Shown here piece by piece: positions 1 to 8,374 of a DNA stretch of 64,000 bases. This DNA comes from Duganella alba. Its GTDB lineage: Bacteria; Pseudomonadota; Gammaproteobacteria; Burkholderiales; Burkholderiaceae_D. The position numbers and the translations under genes are program-made. The notes beneath the pieces were generated by a model. It ran no database searches, had not been told where the DNA came from, and was given only the letters and a program-made list of their open reading frames with translations. The stretch lies in the NCBI RefSeq assembly GCF_009674495.1, contig NZ_WKJN01000029.1, positions 1-64,000 on the forward strand. The letters run 5' to 3'. Each line of letters starts with the position of its first letter. The first letter of the stretch is position 1.

Positions 1-734
1 GCGGCGTGGAGAACGGGATGGCGGGCAGCCCGGCGCTGGCGCCGGCCGTGACCGACTGGGTGGCGCGCGCGGCCACGCATCTGGCGCGCTGCTGTTCGGT
101 ATGCTCCGGCGCCTTCGTGCTGGCCCACGCCGGCTTGCTGGACGGCCGCCGCGCCGTCACCCACTGGCAGGACGCCGCCGCGCTGCAGGCGCAGTTCCCC
201 GCCGTCGCGGTGCAGGACGACGCCCTCTATATTAGAGACGGCGCGATTTACACCTCGGCCGGCATCGCGGCCGGCATCGACCTGGCGCTGGCGCTGGTCG
301 AGGAAGACCTGGGCCGCGGCGCCGGCCTGGCGGCGGCCAAGCGGCTGGTGGTGTTCTACAAGCGCCCCGGCGGCCAGCGCCAGTTCAGCGCCGAGCTGCT
401 GGCGCAGGCCGATCCGCAGGGCGTGCACGGCCTGCTGACCGCCTGGCTGCGGCCGCGCCTGCAACAGCAGCTGGATGTCGAACAGATGGCGGCGGCGCTG
501 GCCGTGTCGGTGCGCACGCTGCACCGGCGCCTGCAACAGCAGTCCGGCCTGACGCCGGCGCAACTGCTGCTGCGGCTGCGCATGGAGGCGGCCTGCGCGC
601 TGCTGGAGCAGGCCGGCATGACGGTCAAGCAGGCGGCCCGCCAGAGCGGCTTCGGCAGCGAGTACAATCTGCGGCGCGCGTTTGCCGCGCAGCTGGGCGT
701 CGCGCCCAGCGACTATCAATCGCGTTTTGGATAA
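1..734 (+). CDS. GlxA/FtrA-type AraC-family transcriptional regulator, 5' end cut by window edge
   Basis: The open frame runs off the left edge; the GTG at position 6 is unlikely to be the real start because the N-terminal part of the DJ-1/PfpI-like domain is missing. The visible 242 residues begin in that domain: the nucleophile-elbow segment SVCSGAFVLAHAGLLDGRR and the following VTHW are typical of GlxA/FtrA regulators. The C-terminal hundred residues (about 140-240) are an AraC helix-turn-helix pair, with VSVRTLHRRLQQQSG in the first half and GFGSEYNLRRAFAAQLGVAPSDYQ in two conserved pieces in the second. Such proteins bind a small ligand with the amidotransferase-like domain and activate transcription. 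Target unknown. The next gene starts 4 bases after the stop, so the two may be co-transcribed. Confidence 0.85.
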   Translation, partial: GVENGMAGSPALAPAVTDWVARAATHLARCCSVCSGAFVLAHAGLLDGRRAVTHWQDAAALQAQFPAVAVQDDALYIRDGAIYTSAGIAAGIDLALALVEEDLGRGAGLAAAKRLVVFYKRPGGQRQFSAELLAQADPQGVHGLLTAWLRPRLQQQLDVEQMAAALAVSVRTLHRRLQQQSGLTPAQLLLRLRMEAACALLEQAGMTVKQAARQSGFGSEYNLRRAFAAQLGVAPSDYQSRFG

Positions 735-738
735 TCAG

Positions 739-1131
739 ATGATGCAGGCAGTGGAAAAATGGCTGGCGCGGGTGTTGTTGCTCAACAGCGGACTGGCGCT
801 GGCGGTCAGCTTTGGCCTGCTCGGCACGGCGCCGCAGGACAGTTCCGCCTGGCTGTATGGCGCGGCGTTGCTGGGTTTCGTGTCCGGGCTGCTGTCGCTG
901 CGGCGCGCCCGCGCCGGGCTGTGGGGCGGCGCCCTCTATTATGTGGTGCAGCTGTTGAGCTATTTCCCGCACGACGGCAGCGCCGTGCTCGGCATCAAGG
1001 CCGGCATCAGCCTTGGCATGGTGATGCAATTCAAGACCGCCACCGTGGTTGTCAACCTGTTCGCGCTGGCACTGCTGGCCGCCACCGCAACGGTGCTGTG
1101 GCGCCGCCGCCAGCCGTCCCCCGCGCCTTAA
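739..1131 (+). CDS. small hypothetical membrane protein
   Basis: 130 residues starting at the first of two adjacent ATG codons (739 and 742). Three to four hydrophobic segments are visible: around residues 10-28, 38-55, 65-95 (weaker) and 100-122, followed by a basic tail WRRRQPSP that suggests a cytoplasmic C-terminus. No catalytic motif is recognised and no family name is offered. It starts 4 bases after the upstream AraC-type regulator, which suggests that it is its partner or target in one transcript. Confidence 0.7.
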   Translation: MMQAVEKWLARVLLLNSGLALAVSFGLLGTAPQDSSAWLYGAALLGFVSGLLSLRRARAGLWGGALYYVVQLLSYFPHDGSAVLGIKAGISLGMVMQFKTATVVVNLFALALLAATATVLWRRRQPSPAP

Positions 1132-1804
1132 AAATTGCCGTCCGTCATCATCTTGTCATATCGATGAGGCAAAGTCACGGCTGATCAGGTCACCCTGGCG
1201 TCGTCGCCGCGAAATTTCCATTTTGCAACATGTGTTTATATTTTAAAATATAGATAAGTAAACATGCTTGATGTTCGTGGAACATTGTTATTCAAGCGTG
1301 GCGGCGGGGCGACAGGCTGGAAAATAAGTTCCTTATGGAAATTTTTTAAGCTATACTAGCCCTCCAAGCCCGATTTTTCAGCCCGTTCTGCCGTTTGTCG
1401 CTACAAAATCATGAATGATTTCAAAGGTTTGCGCGGAGTGCGGTCAGCCGCTGTAAAAATGCGTAAATTTTTTTCCTCAAGGGAACAAGTTTACTTAGTG
1501 GAAGATCGGCTGCGGTCGCCTTGTAATCAGGCAGGCTGATTTCCGCTGCACTTCAGGCGGCTGAATCCTCAGCAATGTTGAGTTGGAGTTAAGCAATAAA
1601 TCTTCTTGGGTTTACTCAAGTTGATAAAGTTGTTGTCGTTAAGAATTGTACGAGCGCAGTTTTGTGCGTGCGGTATGCAGCAACCCAATACGTAGTCAAA
1701 CGGCAAATATGCCACTGGCGGAAGACGCGGATGCAACGGTAGGGCCGTGCACCAGATGTTTTCGGACAGCAAAATCGAATCAGCGCCCTTCTAGGAGAAA
1801 TGCA
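1132..1804 (+). other. long AT-rich leader/intergenic region upstream of adhesin A
   Basis: About 670 bases without a convincing gene, clearly more AT-rich than either neighbour. It contains a perfect 16-base palindrome tatattttaaaatata at 1237-1252, a short inverted repeat atgttc-gtg-gaacat at 1271-1285, and a possible sigma-70 -10 element near 1352. If that promoter is used, the adhesin A transcript has a leader of about 440 bases, long enough for a structured regulatory RNA. I compared it by eye with the c-di-GMP-I riboswitch pattern and saw no match. An H-NS-like silencing region is another possibility. Function is inference. Confidence 0.4.
1329..1357 (+). promoter_or_regulatory. possible sigma-70 promoter for adhesin A
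   Basis: TATACT at 1352-1357 fits a -10 hexamer well. The hexamer 17 bases upstream (TTCCTT, 1329-1334) is a poor -35. The site lies in the AT-rich part of the leader and points towards adhesin A. Weak support; offered only as the best candidate. Confidence 0.25.
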
Positions 1805-4800
1805 ATGAGCGTCATTACCAATATGTCCACCAATCAGATCGCGGGTCTGAGCACGAGCCAGGTCGTGACCATCTCGACCGCTGATATCGCGGCGCTCAGC
1901 TCCGAACAGATGGCGGCGTTGACCACCAATCAGTTCCAGGTACTGAGCTCGGCCCAGGTGGGTGCCATTTCGACCAACAACGTGACGGTGTTGAGCAGCG
2001 ACAGCGTTGCCGCGCTGAGCATCACTGGCGTGGTCGGCCTGACCACCGGTCAGGTCAAGACGCTGACCACCGAACAAGTCGCTGCGCTGACCTCCAACCA
2101 GGCGGGCGTACTGACCAGCCGCCAGGTGGGCGCGCTGACCAGCGATTCGATCGCCGCCCTGCAAACCGAAGACTTCGCCGCACTCAAGACTGCCGCCCTC
2201 ATCGGCCTGAGCACCAACCAGATCAAATCCCTGACCACCGAACAGGTCAAAGCCCTGACCACCGGCCAGGCCAACTCGCTGAGCAGCGCCCAAGTCCGCG
2301 CGCTGGGCACCGAAGCCGTCGCCGCCCTGGAAACCGAAGACCTGGCCGCACTGAAAACCGCCTCGTTCGCCGCCCTGAGCAGCAACCAGGTGGCGGCCCT
2401 GACCACCAGCCAGATCGTCGGCCTGACCAGCGCCCAGTTCGCTGCCATGAGCACCGCCGACGTCGCCCAGGGCCTGACCACCGAACAGGTCAAGGCCATG
2501 ACCTCGAACCAGTTCACCAGCCTGACCACCGCACAGGTCAGCTCGCTGTCGACCGAGAACCTGGCCGCGATTGACGCGGTCGACATGGTCGGCATCACCA
2601 CCGCCGGCATCGCCGCGCTGAAGGCCGCCCAGGTCAGCGGTCTGACCACCGAGCAGATCAGCAAGCTGTCGGCCGGTCAAGCCGCCGCCATCAGCACCGC
2701 CGCCGTCAAGGCCCTGAGCACCGAGCAGGTCGTGGCGCTGACCACCGAACAGGCCGGCGCCCTGACCAGCGCGCAAGTCAACGCGCTGACCAGCGACACC
2801 ATCGCCGCCCTGCAAACCGAAGACTTCGCCGCACTGAAGACCGCGACCATCGCCGGCATCAACAGCAACCAGATGCAGGCCCTGACCAGCGAACAGATCA
2901 AAGCGCTGACCACCGGCCAGGCCAACTCGCTGAGCAGCGCCCAAGTCCGCGCGCTGGGCACCGACGCCGTTGCCGCCCTGGAAACCGAAGACCTGGCCGC
3001 ACTGAAAACCGCTTCGTTCGCCGCCCTGAGCAGCAACCAGGTCGCTGCCCTGACCACCAACCAGATCGTCGGCCTGACCAGCGCCCAGTTCGCTGCCATG
3101 AGCACCGCCGACGTCGCCCAGGGCCTGACCACCGAACAGGTCAAGGCCATGACCTCGAACCAGTTCACCGGCCTGACCACCGCGCAAATCAGCTCGCTGT
3201 CGACCGAGAACCTGGCCGCGATTGACGCGGTCGACATGGTCGGCATCACCACCGCCGGCATCGCCGCCCTGAAAGGCGCGCAGGTCAGCGGTCTGACCAC
3301 CGAGCAGATCAGCAAACTGTCGGCCGGCCAGGCCGCCGCCATCAGCACCGCCGCCGTCAAGGCCCTGAGCACCGAGCAGGTCGTGGCGCTGACCACCGAA
3401 CAAGCTGGCGCCCTGAACAGCGCACAAGTCAACGCGCTGACCAGCGACACCATCGCCGCCCTGGAAACCGAAGACTTCGCCGCACTGAAAACCGCGGCCA
3501 TCGCCGGCCTGAACAGCAACCAGATCAAGTCGCTGACCAGCGAGCAGATCAAGGCCCTGACCACCAGCCAGGCCAACTCGCTGAGCAGCGCCCAGGTCCG
3601 CGCGCTGGGCACCGACGCCGTTGCCGCCCTGGAAACCGAAGACCTGGCCGCACTGAAAACCGCCTCGTTCGCCGCCCTGAGCAGCAACCAGGTGGCGGCC
3701 CTGACCACCAACCAGATCGTCGCCCTGAGCAGCTCCCAGTTCGCCGCCATGAGCACCGCCGACGTCGCCCAAGGCCTGACCACCGAACAGGTCAAGGCCA
3801 TGACCTCGAACCAGTTCACCGGCCTGACCACCGCGCAGATCAGCGCGCTGTCGACCGAGAACCTGGCCGCGATTGACGCGGTCGACATGGTCGGCATCAC
3901 CACCGCCGGCATCGCCGCCCTGAAAGGCGCGCAGGTCAGCGGTCTGACCACCGAGCAGATCAGCAAACTGTCGGCCGGCCAAGCCGCCGCCCTGAGCACC
4001 GCCGCCGTCAAGGCCCTGAGCACCGAGCAGGTCGTGGCGCTGACCACCGAACAGGCTGGCGCCCTGACCAGCGCGCAAGTCAACGCGCTGACCAGCGACA
4101 CCATCGCCGCCCTGCAAACCGAAGACTTCGCCGCACTGAAGACCTCGGCCATCGCCGGCCTGAACAGCAACCAGATCAAGTCGCTGACCAGCGAGCAGAT
4201 CAAGGCCCTGACCACCAGCCAGGCCAACTCGCTGAGCAGCGCCCAAGTCCGCGCGCTGGGCACCGACGCCGTTGCCGCCCTGGAAACCGAAGACCTGGCC
4301 GCACTGAAAACCGCCTCGTTCGCCGCCCTGAGCAGCAACCAGGTGGCGGCCCTGACCACCAACCAGATCGTCGCCCTGAGCAGCTCCCAGTTCGCCGCCA
4401 TGAGCACCGCCGACGTCGCCCAGGGTCTGACCACCGAGCAGATCGTGGCCATGACCTCGAACCAGTTCACCGGCCTGACCACCGCGCAAATCAGCGCGCT
4501 GTCGACCGAGAACCTGGCCGCGATTGACGCGGTCGACATGGTCGGCATCACCACCGCCGGCATCGCCGCCCTGAAAGGCGCGCAGGTCAGCGGTCTGACC
4601 ACCGAACAGATCAGCAAACTGTCGACCGGCCAGGCCGCCGCCCTGAGCACCGCCGCCGTCAAGGCCCTGAGCACCGAGCAGGTCGTGGCGCTGACCACCG
4701 AACAGGCTGGCGCCCTGACCAGCGCGCAAGTCAACGCGCTGACCAGCGACACCATCGCCGCCCTGGAAACCGAAGATTTCGCCGCACTGAAGACCGCGGC

Positions 4801-7800
4801 CATCGGCGGCCTGAACAGCAACCAGATCAAGTCGCTGACCAGCGATCAGATCAAGGCCCTGACCACCAGCCAGGCCAACTCGCTGAGCAGCGCCCAGGTC
4901 CGCGCGCTGGGCACCGAGGCCATCGGCGCCCTGGAAACCGAAGACCTGGCCGCACTGAAAACCGCCTCGTTCGCCGCCCTGAGCAGCAACCAGGTGGCGG
5001 CCCTGACCACCAACCAGATCGTCGGCCTGACCAGCGCCCAGTTCGCCGCCATGAGCACCGCCGACGTCGCCCAGGGCCTGACCACCGAACAGGTCAAGGC
5101 CATGACCTCGAACCAGTTCACCGGCCTGACCACCGCGCAGATCAGCTCGCTGTCGACCGAGAACCTGGCCGCGATTGACGCGGTCGACATGGTTGGCATC
5201 ACCACCGCCGGCATCGCCGCCCTGAAAGGCGCGCAGGTCAGCGGTCTGACCACCGAGCAGATCAGCAAACTGTCGACCGGCCAGGCCGCCGCCCTGAGCA
5301 CCGCCGCCGTCAAGGCCCTGAGCACCGAGCAGGTCGTGGCGCTGACCACCGAACAGGCTGGCGTACTGACCAGCGCGCAAGTCAACGCGCTGACCAGCGA
5401 CACCATCGCCGCCCTGCAAACCGAAGACTTCGCCGCACTGAAGACCTCGGCCATCGCCGGCCTGAACAGCAACCAGATCAAGTCGCTGACCAGCGAACAG
5501 ATCAAGGCCCTGACCACCGGCCAGGCCAACTCGCTGAGCAGCGCGCAGGTCCGCGCGCTGGGCACCGACGCCGTTGCCGCCCTGGAAACCGAAGACCTGG
5601 CCGCACTGAAAACCGCCTCGTTCGCCGCCCTGAGCAGCAACCAGGTGGCGGCCCTGACCACCAACCAGATCGTCGGCCTGAGCAGCTCCCAGTTCGCCGC
5701 CATGAGCACCGCCGACGTCGCCTTGGGCCTGACCACCGAGCAGATCGTGGCCATGACCTCGAACCAGTTCGCCGGCCTGACCTCCGCACAGATCAGCGTG
5801 CTGTCGACCGAGAACCTGGCAGTGATCGGCACCGAAGACATCAGCAGCATCACCACCGCTGGCATCTCCGCGCTGAAGGCGGCACAGATCAGCGGCCTGA
5901 CCACCGAGCAGATCAGCAAACTGACGACCGGCCAGGCCTCCGCCCTGAGCACCGCCGCCGTCAAGGCCCTGAGCAGCGAACAGGTGGTGGCGCTGACCAC
6001 CGAACAGGCTGGCGTACTGAGCAGCGCGCAAGTCAATGCGCTGACCAGCGACACCATCGCCGCCCTGCAAACCGAGGACTTCGCCGCACTGAAGACCGCG
6101 GCCATCAGCGGCCTGAACAGCAACCAGATCAAGTCGCTGACCAGCGAGCAGATCAAGGCCCTGACCACCGGCCAGGCCAACTCGCTGAGCAGCGCACAGG
6201 TCCGCGCGCTGGGCACCGAAGCCGTTGCCGCCCTGGAAACCGAAGACCTGGCCGCACTGAAAACCGCCTCGTTCGCCGCCCTGAGCAGCAACCAGGTCGC
6301 TGCCCTGACCACCAACCAGATCGTCGGCCTGAGCAGCAACCAGTTCGCCGTGATGAGCACCGCCGACGTCGCCCAGGGCCTGACCACCGAGCAGATCGTG
6401 GCCATGACCTCGAACCAGTTCGCCGGCCTGACTTCCGCACAGATCAGCGTGCTGTCGACCGAGAACCTGGCCGCGATCGGCACCGAAGACATCAGCAGCA
6501 TCACCACCGCCGGCATCTCCGCGCTGAAGGCGGCGCAGATCAGCGGCCTGACCACTGATCAGATCAGCAAGCTGACGACCAGCCAGGCTTCGGCGCTGAG
6601 CACCGCCGCCATCAAGGCACTGAGCACCGAGCAGGTGGTGGCGCTGACCACCAACCAGGCATCCGTGTTGAGCAGCCGTCAAGTGGCGGCGCTGACCACC
6701 GACGCGATCGCTGCGTTGCAGACCGAAGACCTGAACGCGCTGTCCACCGCGTCGGTGGCCGCCCTGAGCACCGTCCAGGTGCGCGCCCTGACCACCGAGC
6801 AGATCCACGTGCTGTCGACCAGCAACGTCGCGATCCTGACCACGGCCCAGGTGAGTGGCCTGACCACCGAACAGACGGTGGCGCTGAGCACCAACCAGGC
6901 AGCCGTGCTGAGCTCGGCCCAGGTCGCCGCCCTGAGCACCACCAACATGGTGGCGCTCGAGTCCGAGGACCTCGGCGCGCTGAAAGCGACGTCGATTGCC
7001 GCCCTGCGCACCGCCCAGGTCGCCGTGTTGAGCACCGAGCAGATCAAGGCGCTGGGCACCGGTCAACTGGCGGTATTGAGCACCGCGGTGATGGCGGCCG
7101 GCCTGACCACCGAGCAGATCTCGGTGCTGTCGACCGAGCAGCTCAACGCGCTGACCACGGCGCAAGTCCGCGCCCTGTCGACCAACAACGTTCAGGCGAT
7201 CTCGACGGAAGACCTGGCCGCGCTGACCACCACCTCGATGGCCGCGCTGAGCACCGCCCAGTTCTCGCGTCTGACCACCGATCAGATCCATGCGCTGACC
7301 ACCAACCAGGTGCATTCGTTCACCACGGCGCAGATCCACGCGCTGACCCAGGCCCAGGTGCAGGCACTGAGTAGCGACCAGATCGCCGCGCTGTCGACCT
7401 TCACCCCGCTGACGCTGGACCTGAACGGCGACGGCATCCAGACGCTGAGCTCGCAAGCTGGGGTGCAGTTCGACATGCTGGCCAACGGCACCAAGGTCAG
7501 CACCGGCTGGATCACCGGCGGTGACGGCCTGCTGGTCCTGGACCGCAACGGCGATGGCACCATCAACGACGGTAGCGAACTGTTCGGCTCGGGCACCACG
7601 CTGGGCAACGGCAGCAAGGCCGCCAACGGCTACGCCGCGCTGTCCGAACTCGACACCAACGGCGACGGCGTGATCGATGCCAAGGATGCCCAGTTCTCGA
7701 AACTGCAAGTGTGGGTCGATGCCAACGCGGACGGTGTCAGCCAGGCGGATGAACTCAAATCGCTGGCCGATCTGAACATCACCAAGCTGAACCTGGACGC

Positions 7801-8170
7801 CAAGCACAACCCGTCGCTGAACAACGGCAACATCGTCGGTCTGACCTCGACCTACGAGACGGCCGACGGCGCCAGCCACGCGGCAGCCGACGTCTGGTTC
7901 AGCGCCGGCACCACCGGCGCCAGCCTGAGCGGTTCGGTAGCCAGCCTGAGCTCGGCTCTGTCGAGCTACACGGCACCGGCCGCGCCGGCCGCCAGCGGCA
8001 AGCTGGAGGTTCCATCCAGCGTCAACGCCGCGGTGGCGTCGCTGGCCAGCGCCATCGGCAGCTACGAGAACAAGCTCACCGCCAGCACCCATGCGGCGGC
8101 GACCGAGGACTCGCTGCGCCTGAAAGCGCTGCAAGGTGGCCAGCAACACGGCCTGCTGGCAGCCAAGTAA
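1805..8170 (+). CDS. adhesin A: giant octad-repeat protein with EF-hand-type C-terminal tail, probable type I secretion substrate
   Basis: 2121 residues. The ATG at 1805 is chosen over upstream in-frame codons because it follows an AGGAG ribosome site (1793-1797) and the octad repeat starts almost at once (MSVITNMSTNQIAGLSTSQ). Residues 1 to about 1860 are some 230 copies of L-[ST]-[ST]-x-[QED]-[VIF]-x-[AG]. From about residue 1867 come Ca-binding loops of the D-x-[ND]-x-D-G type: LDLNGDGIQ, LDRNGDGTINDGSELFG, LDTNGDGVIDAKD and VDANADGVSQADEL. A low-complexity Ala/Ser segment and a short C-terminus follow. There is no Sec signal peptide. A secretion ABC transporter and fusion protein lie just downstream, so type I export with a C-terminal signal is inferred. 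There is no cysteine in the parts I read. Likely a surface adhesin or matrix protein; the partner is unknown. Confidence 0.85.
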   Translation: MSVITNMSTNQIAGLSTSQVVTISTADIAALSSEQMAALTTNQFQVLSSAQVGAISTNNVTVLSSDSVAALSITGVVGLTTGQVKTLTTEQVAALTSNQAGVLTSRQVGALTSDSIAALQTEDFAALKTAALIGLSTNQIKSLTTEQVKALTTGQANSLSSAQVRALGTEAVAALETEDLAALKTASFAALSSNQVAALTTSQIVGLTSAQFAAMSTADVAQGLTTEQVKAMTSNQFTSLTTAQVSSLSTENLAAIDAVDMVGITTAGIAALKAAQVSGLTTEQISKLSAGQAAAISTAAVKALSTEQVVALTTEQAGALTSAQVNALTSDTIAALQTEDFAALKTATIAGINSNQMQALTSEQIKALTTGQANSLSSAQVRALGTDAVAALETEDLAALKTASFAALSSNQVAALTTNQIVGLTSAQFAAMSTADVAQGLTTEQVKAMTSNQFTGLTTAQISSLSTENLAAIDAVDMVGITTAGIAALKGAQVSGLTTEQISKLSAGQAAAISTAAVKALSTEQVVALTTEQAGALNSAQVNALTSDTIAALETEDFAALKTAAIAGLNSNQIKSLTSEQIKALTTSQANSLSSAQVRALGTDAVAALETEDLAALKTASFAALSSNQVAALTTNQIVALSSSQFAAMSTADVAQGLTTEQVKAMTSNQFTGLTTAQISALSTENLAAIDAVDMVGITTAGIAALKGAQVSGLTTEQISKLSAGQAAALSTAAVKALSTEQVVALTTEQAGALTSAQVNALTSDTIAALQTEDFAALKTSAIAGLNSNQIKSLTSEQIKALTTSQANSLSSAQVRALGTDAVAALETEDLAALKTASFAALSSNQVAALTTNQIVALSSSQFAAMSTADVAQGLTTEQIVAMTSNQFTGLTTAQISALSTENLAAIDAVDMVGITTAGIAALKGAQVSGLTTEQISKLSTGQAAALSTAAVKALSTEQVVALTTEQAGALTSAQVNALTSDTIAALETEDFAALKTAAIGGLNSNQIKSLTSDQIKALTTSQANSLSSAQVRALGTEAIGALETEDLAALKTASFAALSSNQVAALTTNQIVGLTSAQFAAMSTADVAQGLTTEQVKAMTSNQFTGLTTAQISSLSTENLAAIDAVDMVGITTAGIAALKGAQVSGLTTEQISKLSTGQAAALSTAAVKALSTEQVVALTTEQAGVLTSAQVNALTSDTIAALQTEDFAALKTSAIAGLNSNQIKSLTSEQIKALTTGQANSLSSAQVRALGTDAVAALETEDLAALKTASFAALSSNQVAALTTNQIVGLSSSQFAAMSTADVALGLTTEQIVAMTSNQFAGLTSAQISVLSTENLAVIGTEDISSITTAGISALKAAQISGLTTEQISKLTTGQASALSTAAVKALSSEQVVALTTEQAGVLSSAQVNALTSDTIAALQTEDFAALKTAAISGLNSNQIKSLTSEQIKALTTGQANSLSSAQVRALGTEAVAALETEDLAALKTASFAALSSNQVAALTTNQIVGLSSNQFAVMSTADVAQGLTTEQIVAMTSNQFAGLTSAQISVLSTENLAAIGTEDISSITTAGISALKAAQISGLTTDQISKLTTSQASALSTAAIKALSTEQVVALTTNQASVLSSRQVAALTTDAIAALQTEDLNALSTASVAALSTVQVRALTTEQIHVLSTSNVAILTTAQVSGLTTEQTVALSTNQAAVLSSAQVAALSTTNMVALESEDLGALKATSIAALRTAQVAVLSTEQIKALGTGQLAVLSTAVMAAGLTTEQISVLSTEQLNALTTAQVRALSTNNVQAISTEDLAALTTTSMAALSTAQFSRLTTDQIHALTTNQVHSFTTAQIHALTQAQVQALSSDQIAALSTFTPLTLDLNGDGIQTLSSQAGVQFDMLANGTKVSTGWITGGDGLLVLDRNGDGTINDGSELFGSGTTLGNGSKAANGYAALSELDTNGDGVIDAKDAQFSKLQVWVDANADGVSQADELKSLADLNITKLNLDAKHNPSLNNGNIVGLTSTYETADGASHAAADVWFSAGTTGASLSGSVASLSSALSSYTAPAAPAASGKLEVPSSVNAAVASLASAIGSYENKLTASTHAAATEDSLRLKALQGGQQHGLLAAK
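2050..6780 (+). repeat. tandem 651-bp (217-residue) super-repeats inside adhesin A
   Basis: The phrase encoding VRALGT(D/E)A recurs at 2291, 2942, 3593, 4244, 4895, 5546 and 6197, an exact 651-base step each time. One unit is 26 octads plus one nine-residue variant (the VAQGLTTEQ step). Homology extends to about 2050 on the left and decays near 6780. Copies are nearly identical at the DNA level, including third codon positions, which points to recent tandem amplification. Copies 1-5 carry IDAVDMVGITTAG where copies 6-7 carry IGTEDISSITTAG, so two sub-families exist. Confidence 0.92.
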
Positions 8171-8192
8171 GCGCTGTCTAGCATCCACCAAG

Positions 8193-8223
8193 ACGGCAGG
8201 CCTGCGGGCCTGCCGTTTTTTTT
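8193..8223 (+). terminator. Rho-independent terminator after adhesin A
   Basis: Ten-base-pair GC-rich stem acggcaggcc / ggcctgccgt with loop tgcg, followed by seven T. It lies 22 bases after the adhesin A stop codon and before the secretion genes, so most adhesin transcripts should end here and the transporter genes should need readthrough or their own promoter in 8224-8374. Confidence 0.9.
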
Positions 8224-8374
8224 CGCCGCCATCGGGGGAACAGGCGGGTAAACCGGCTTGTGCTTCCAAACAACAAAAAGGCCCGTGGGACGCCCTTGCT
8301 GGGGTAGAATCCGAGGGCTGGAAAGTTCCCGCGTCAGTGCCAGCGCGGTCCCGGCGTTTACCCTATCCGAGCCT

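Noticed and set aside
1380-1804. Possible c-di-GMP-I riboswitch before adhesin A
   Set aside because: A short gcaacggtaggg string looked suggestive, but the conserved two-helix framework and tetraloop-receptor pair could not be found.
2050-6780. CRISPR array
   Set aside because: The repeats are coding, in frame, and have no unique spacers between conserved repeats.
1805-7400. Similarity of the octad to ice-nucleation or antifreeze repeats (Thr-rich, multiples of eight)
   Set aside because: The ice-nucleation core is AGYGST-x-T with beta-solenoid spacing. Here Gly-Tyr is absent and the pattern has alternating hydrophobic and helix-capping residues. The match in period alone is not evidence.
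1616-8269. A 2217-codon open frame on the minus strand across adhesin A (Gly/Gln-rich, GGQ-type repeats)
   Set aside because: It is the antisense reading of a 24-base repeat in GC-rich DNA: a stop-free octad on one strand gives a stop-free frame on the other for as long as the repeat lasts. It has no sensible start and the EF-hand motifs lie on the plus strand.
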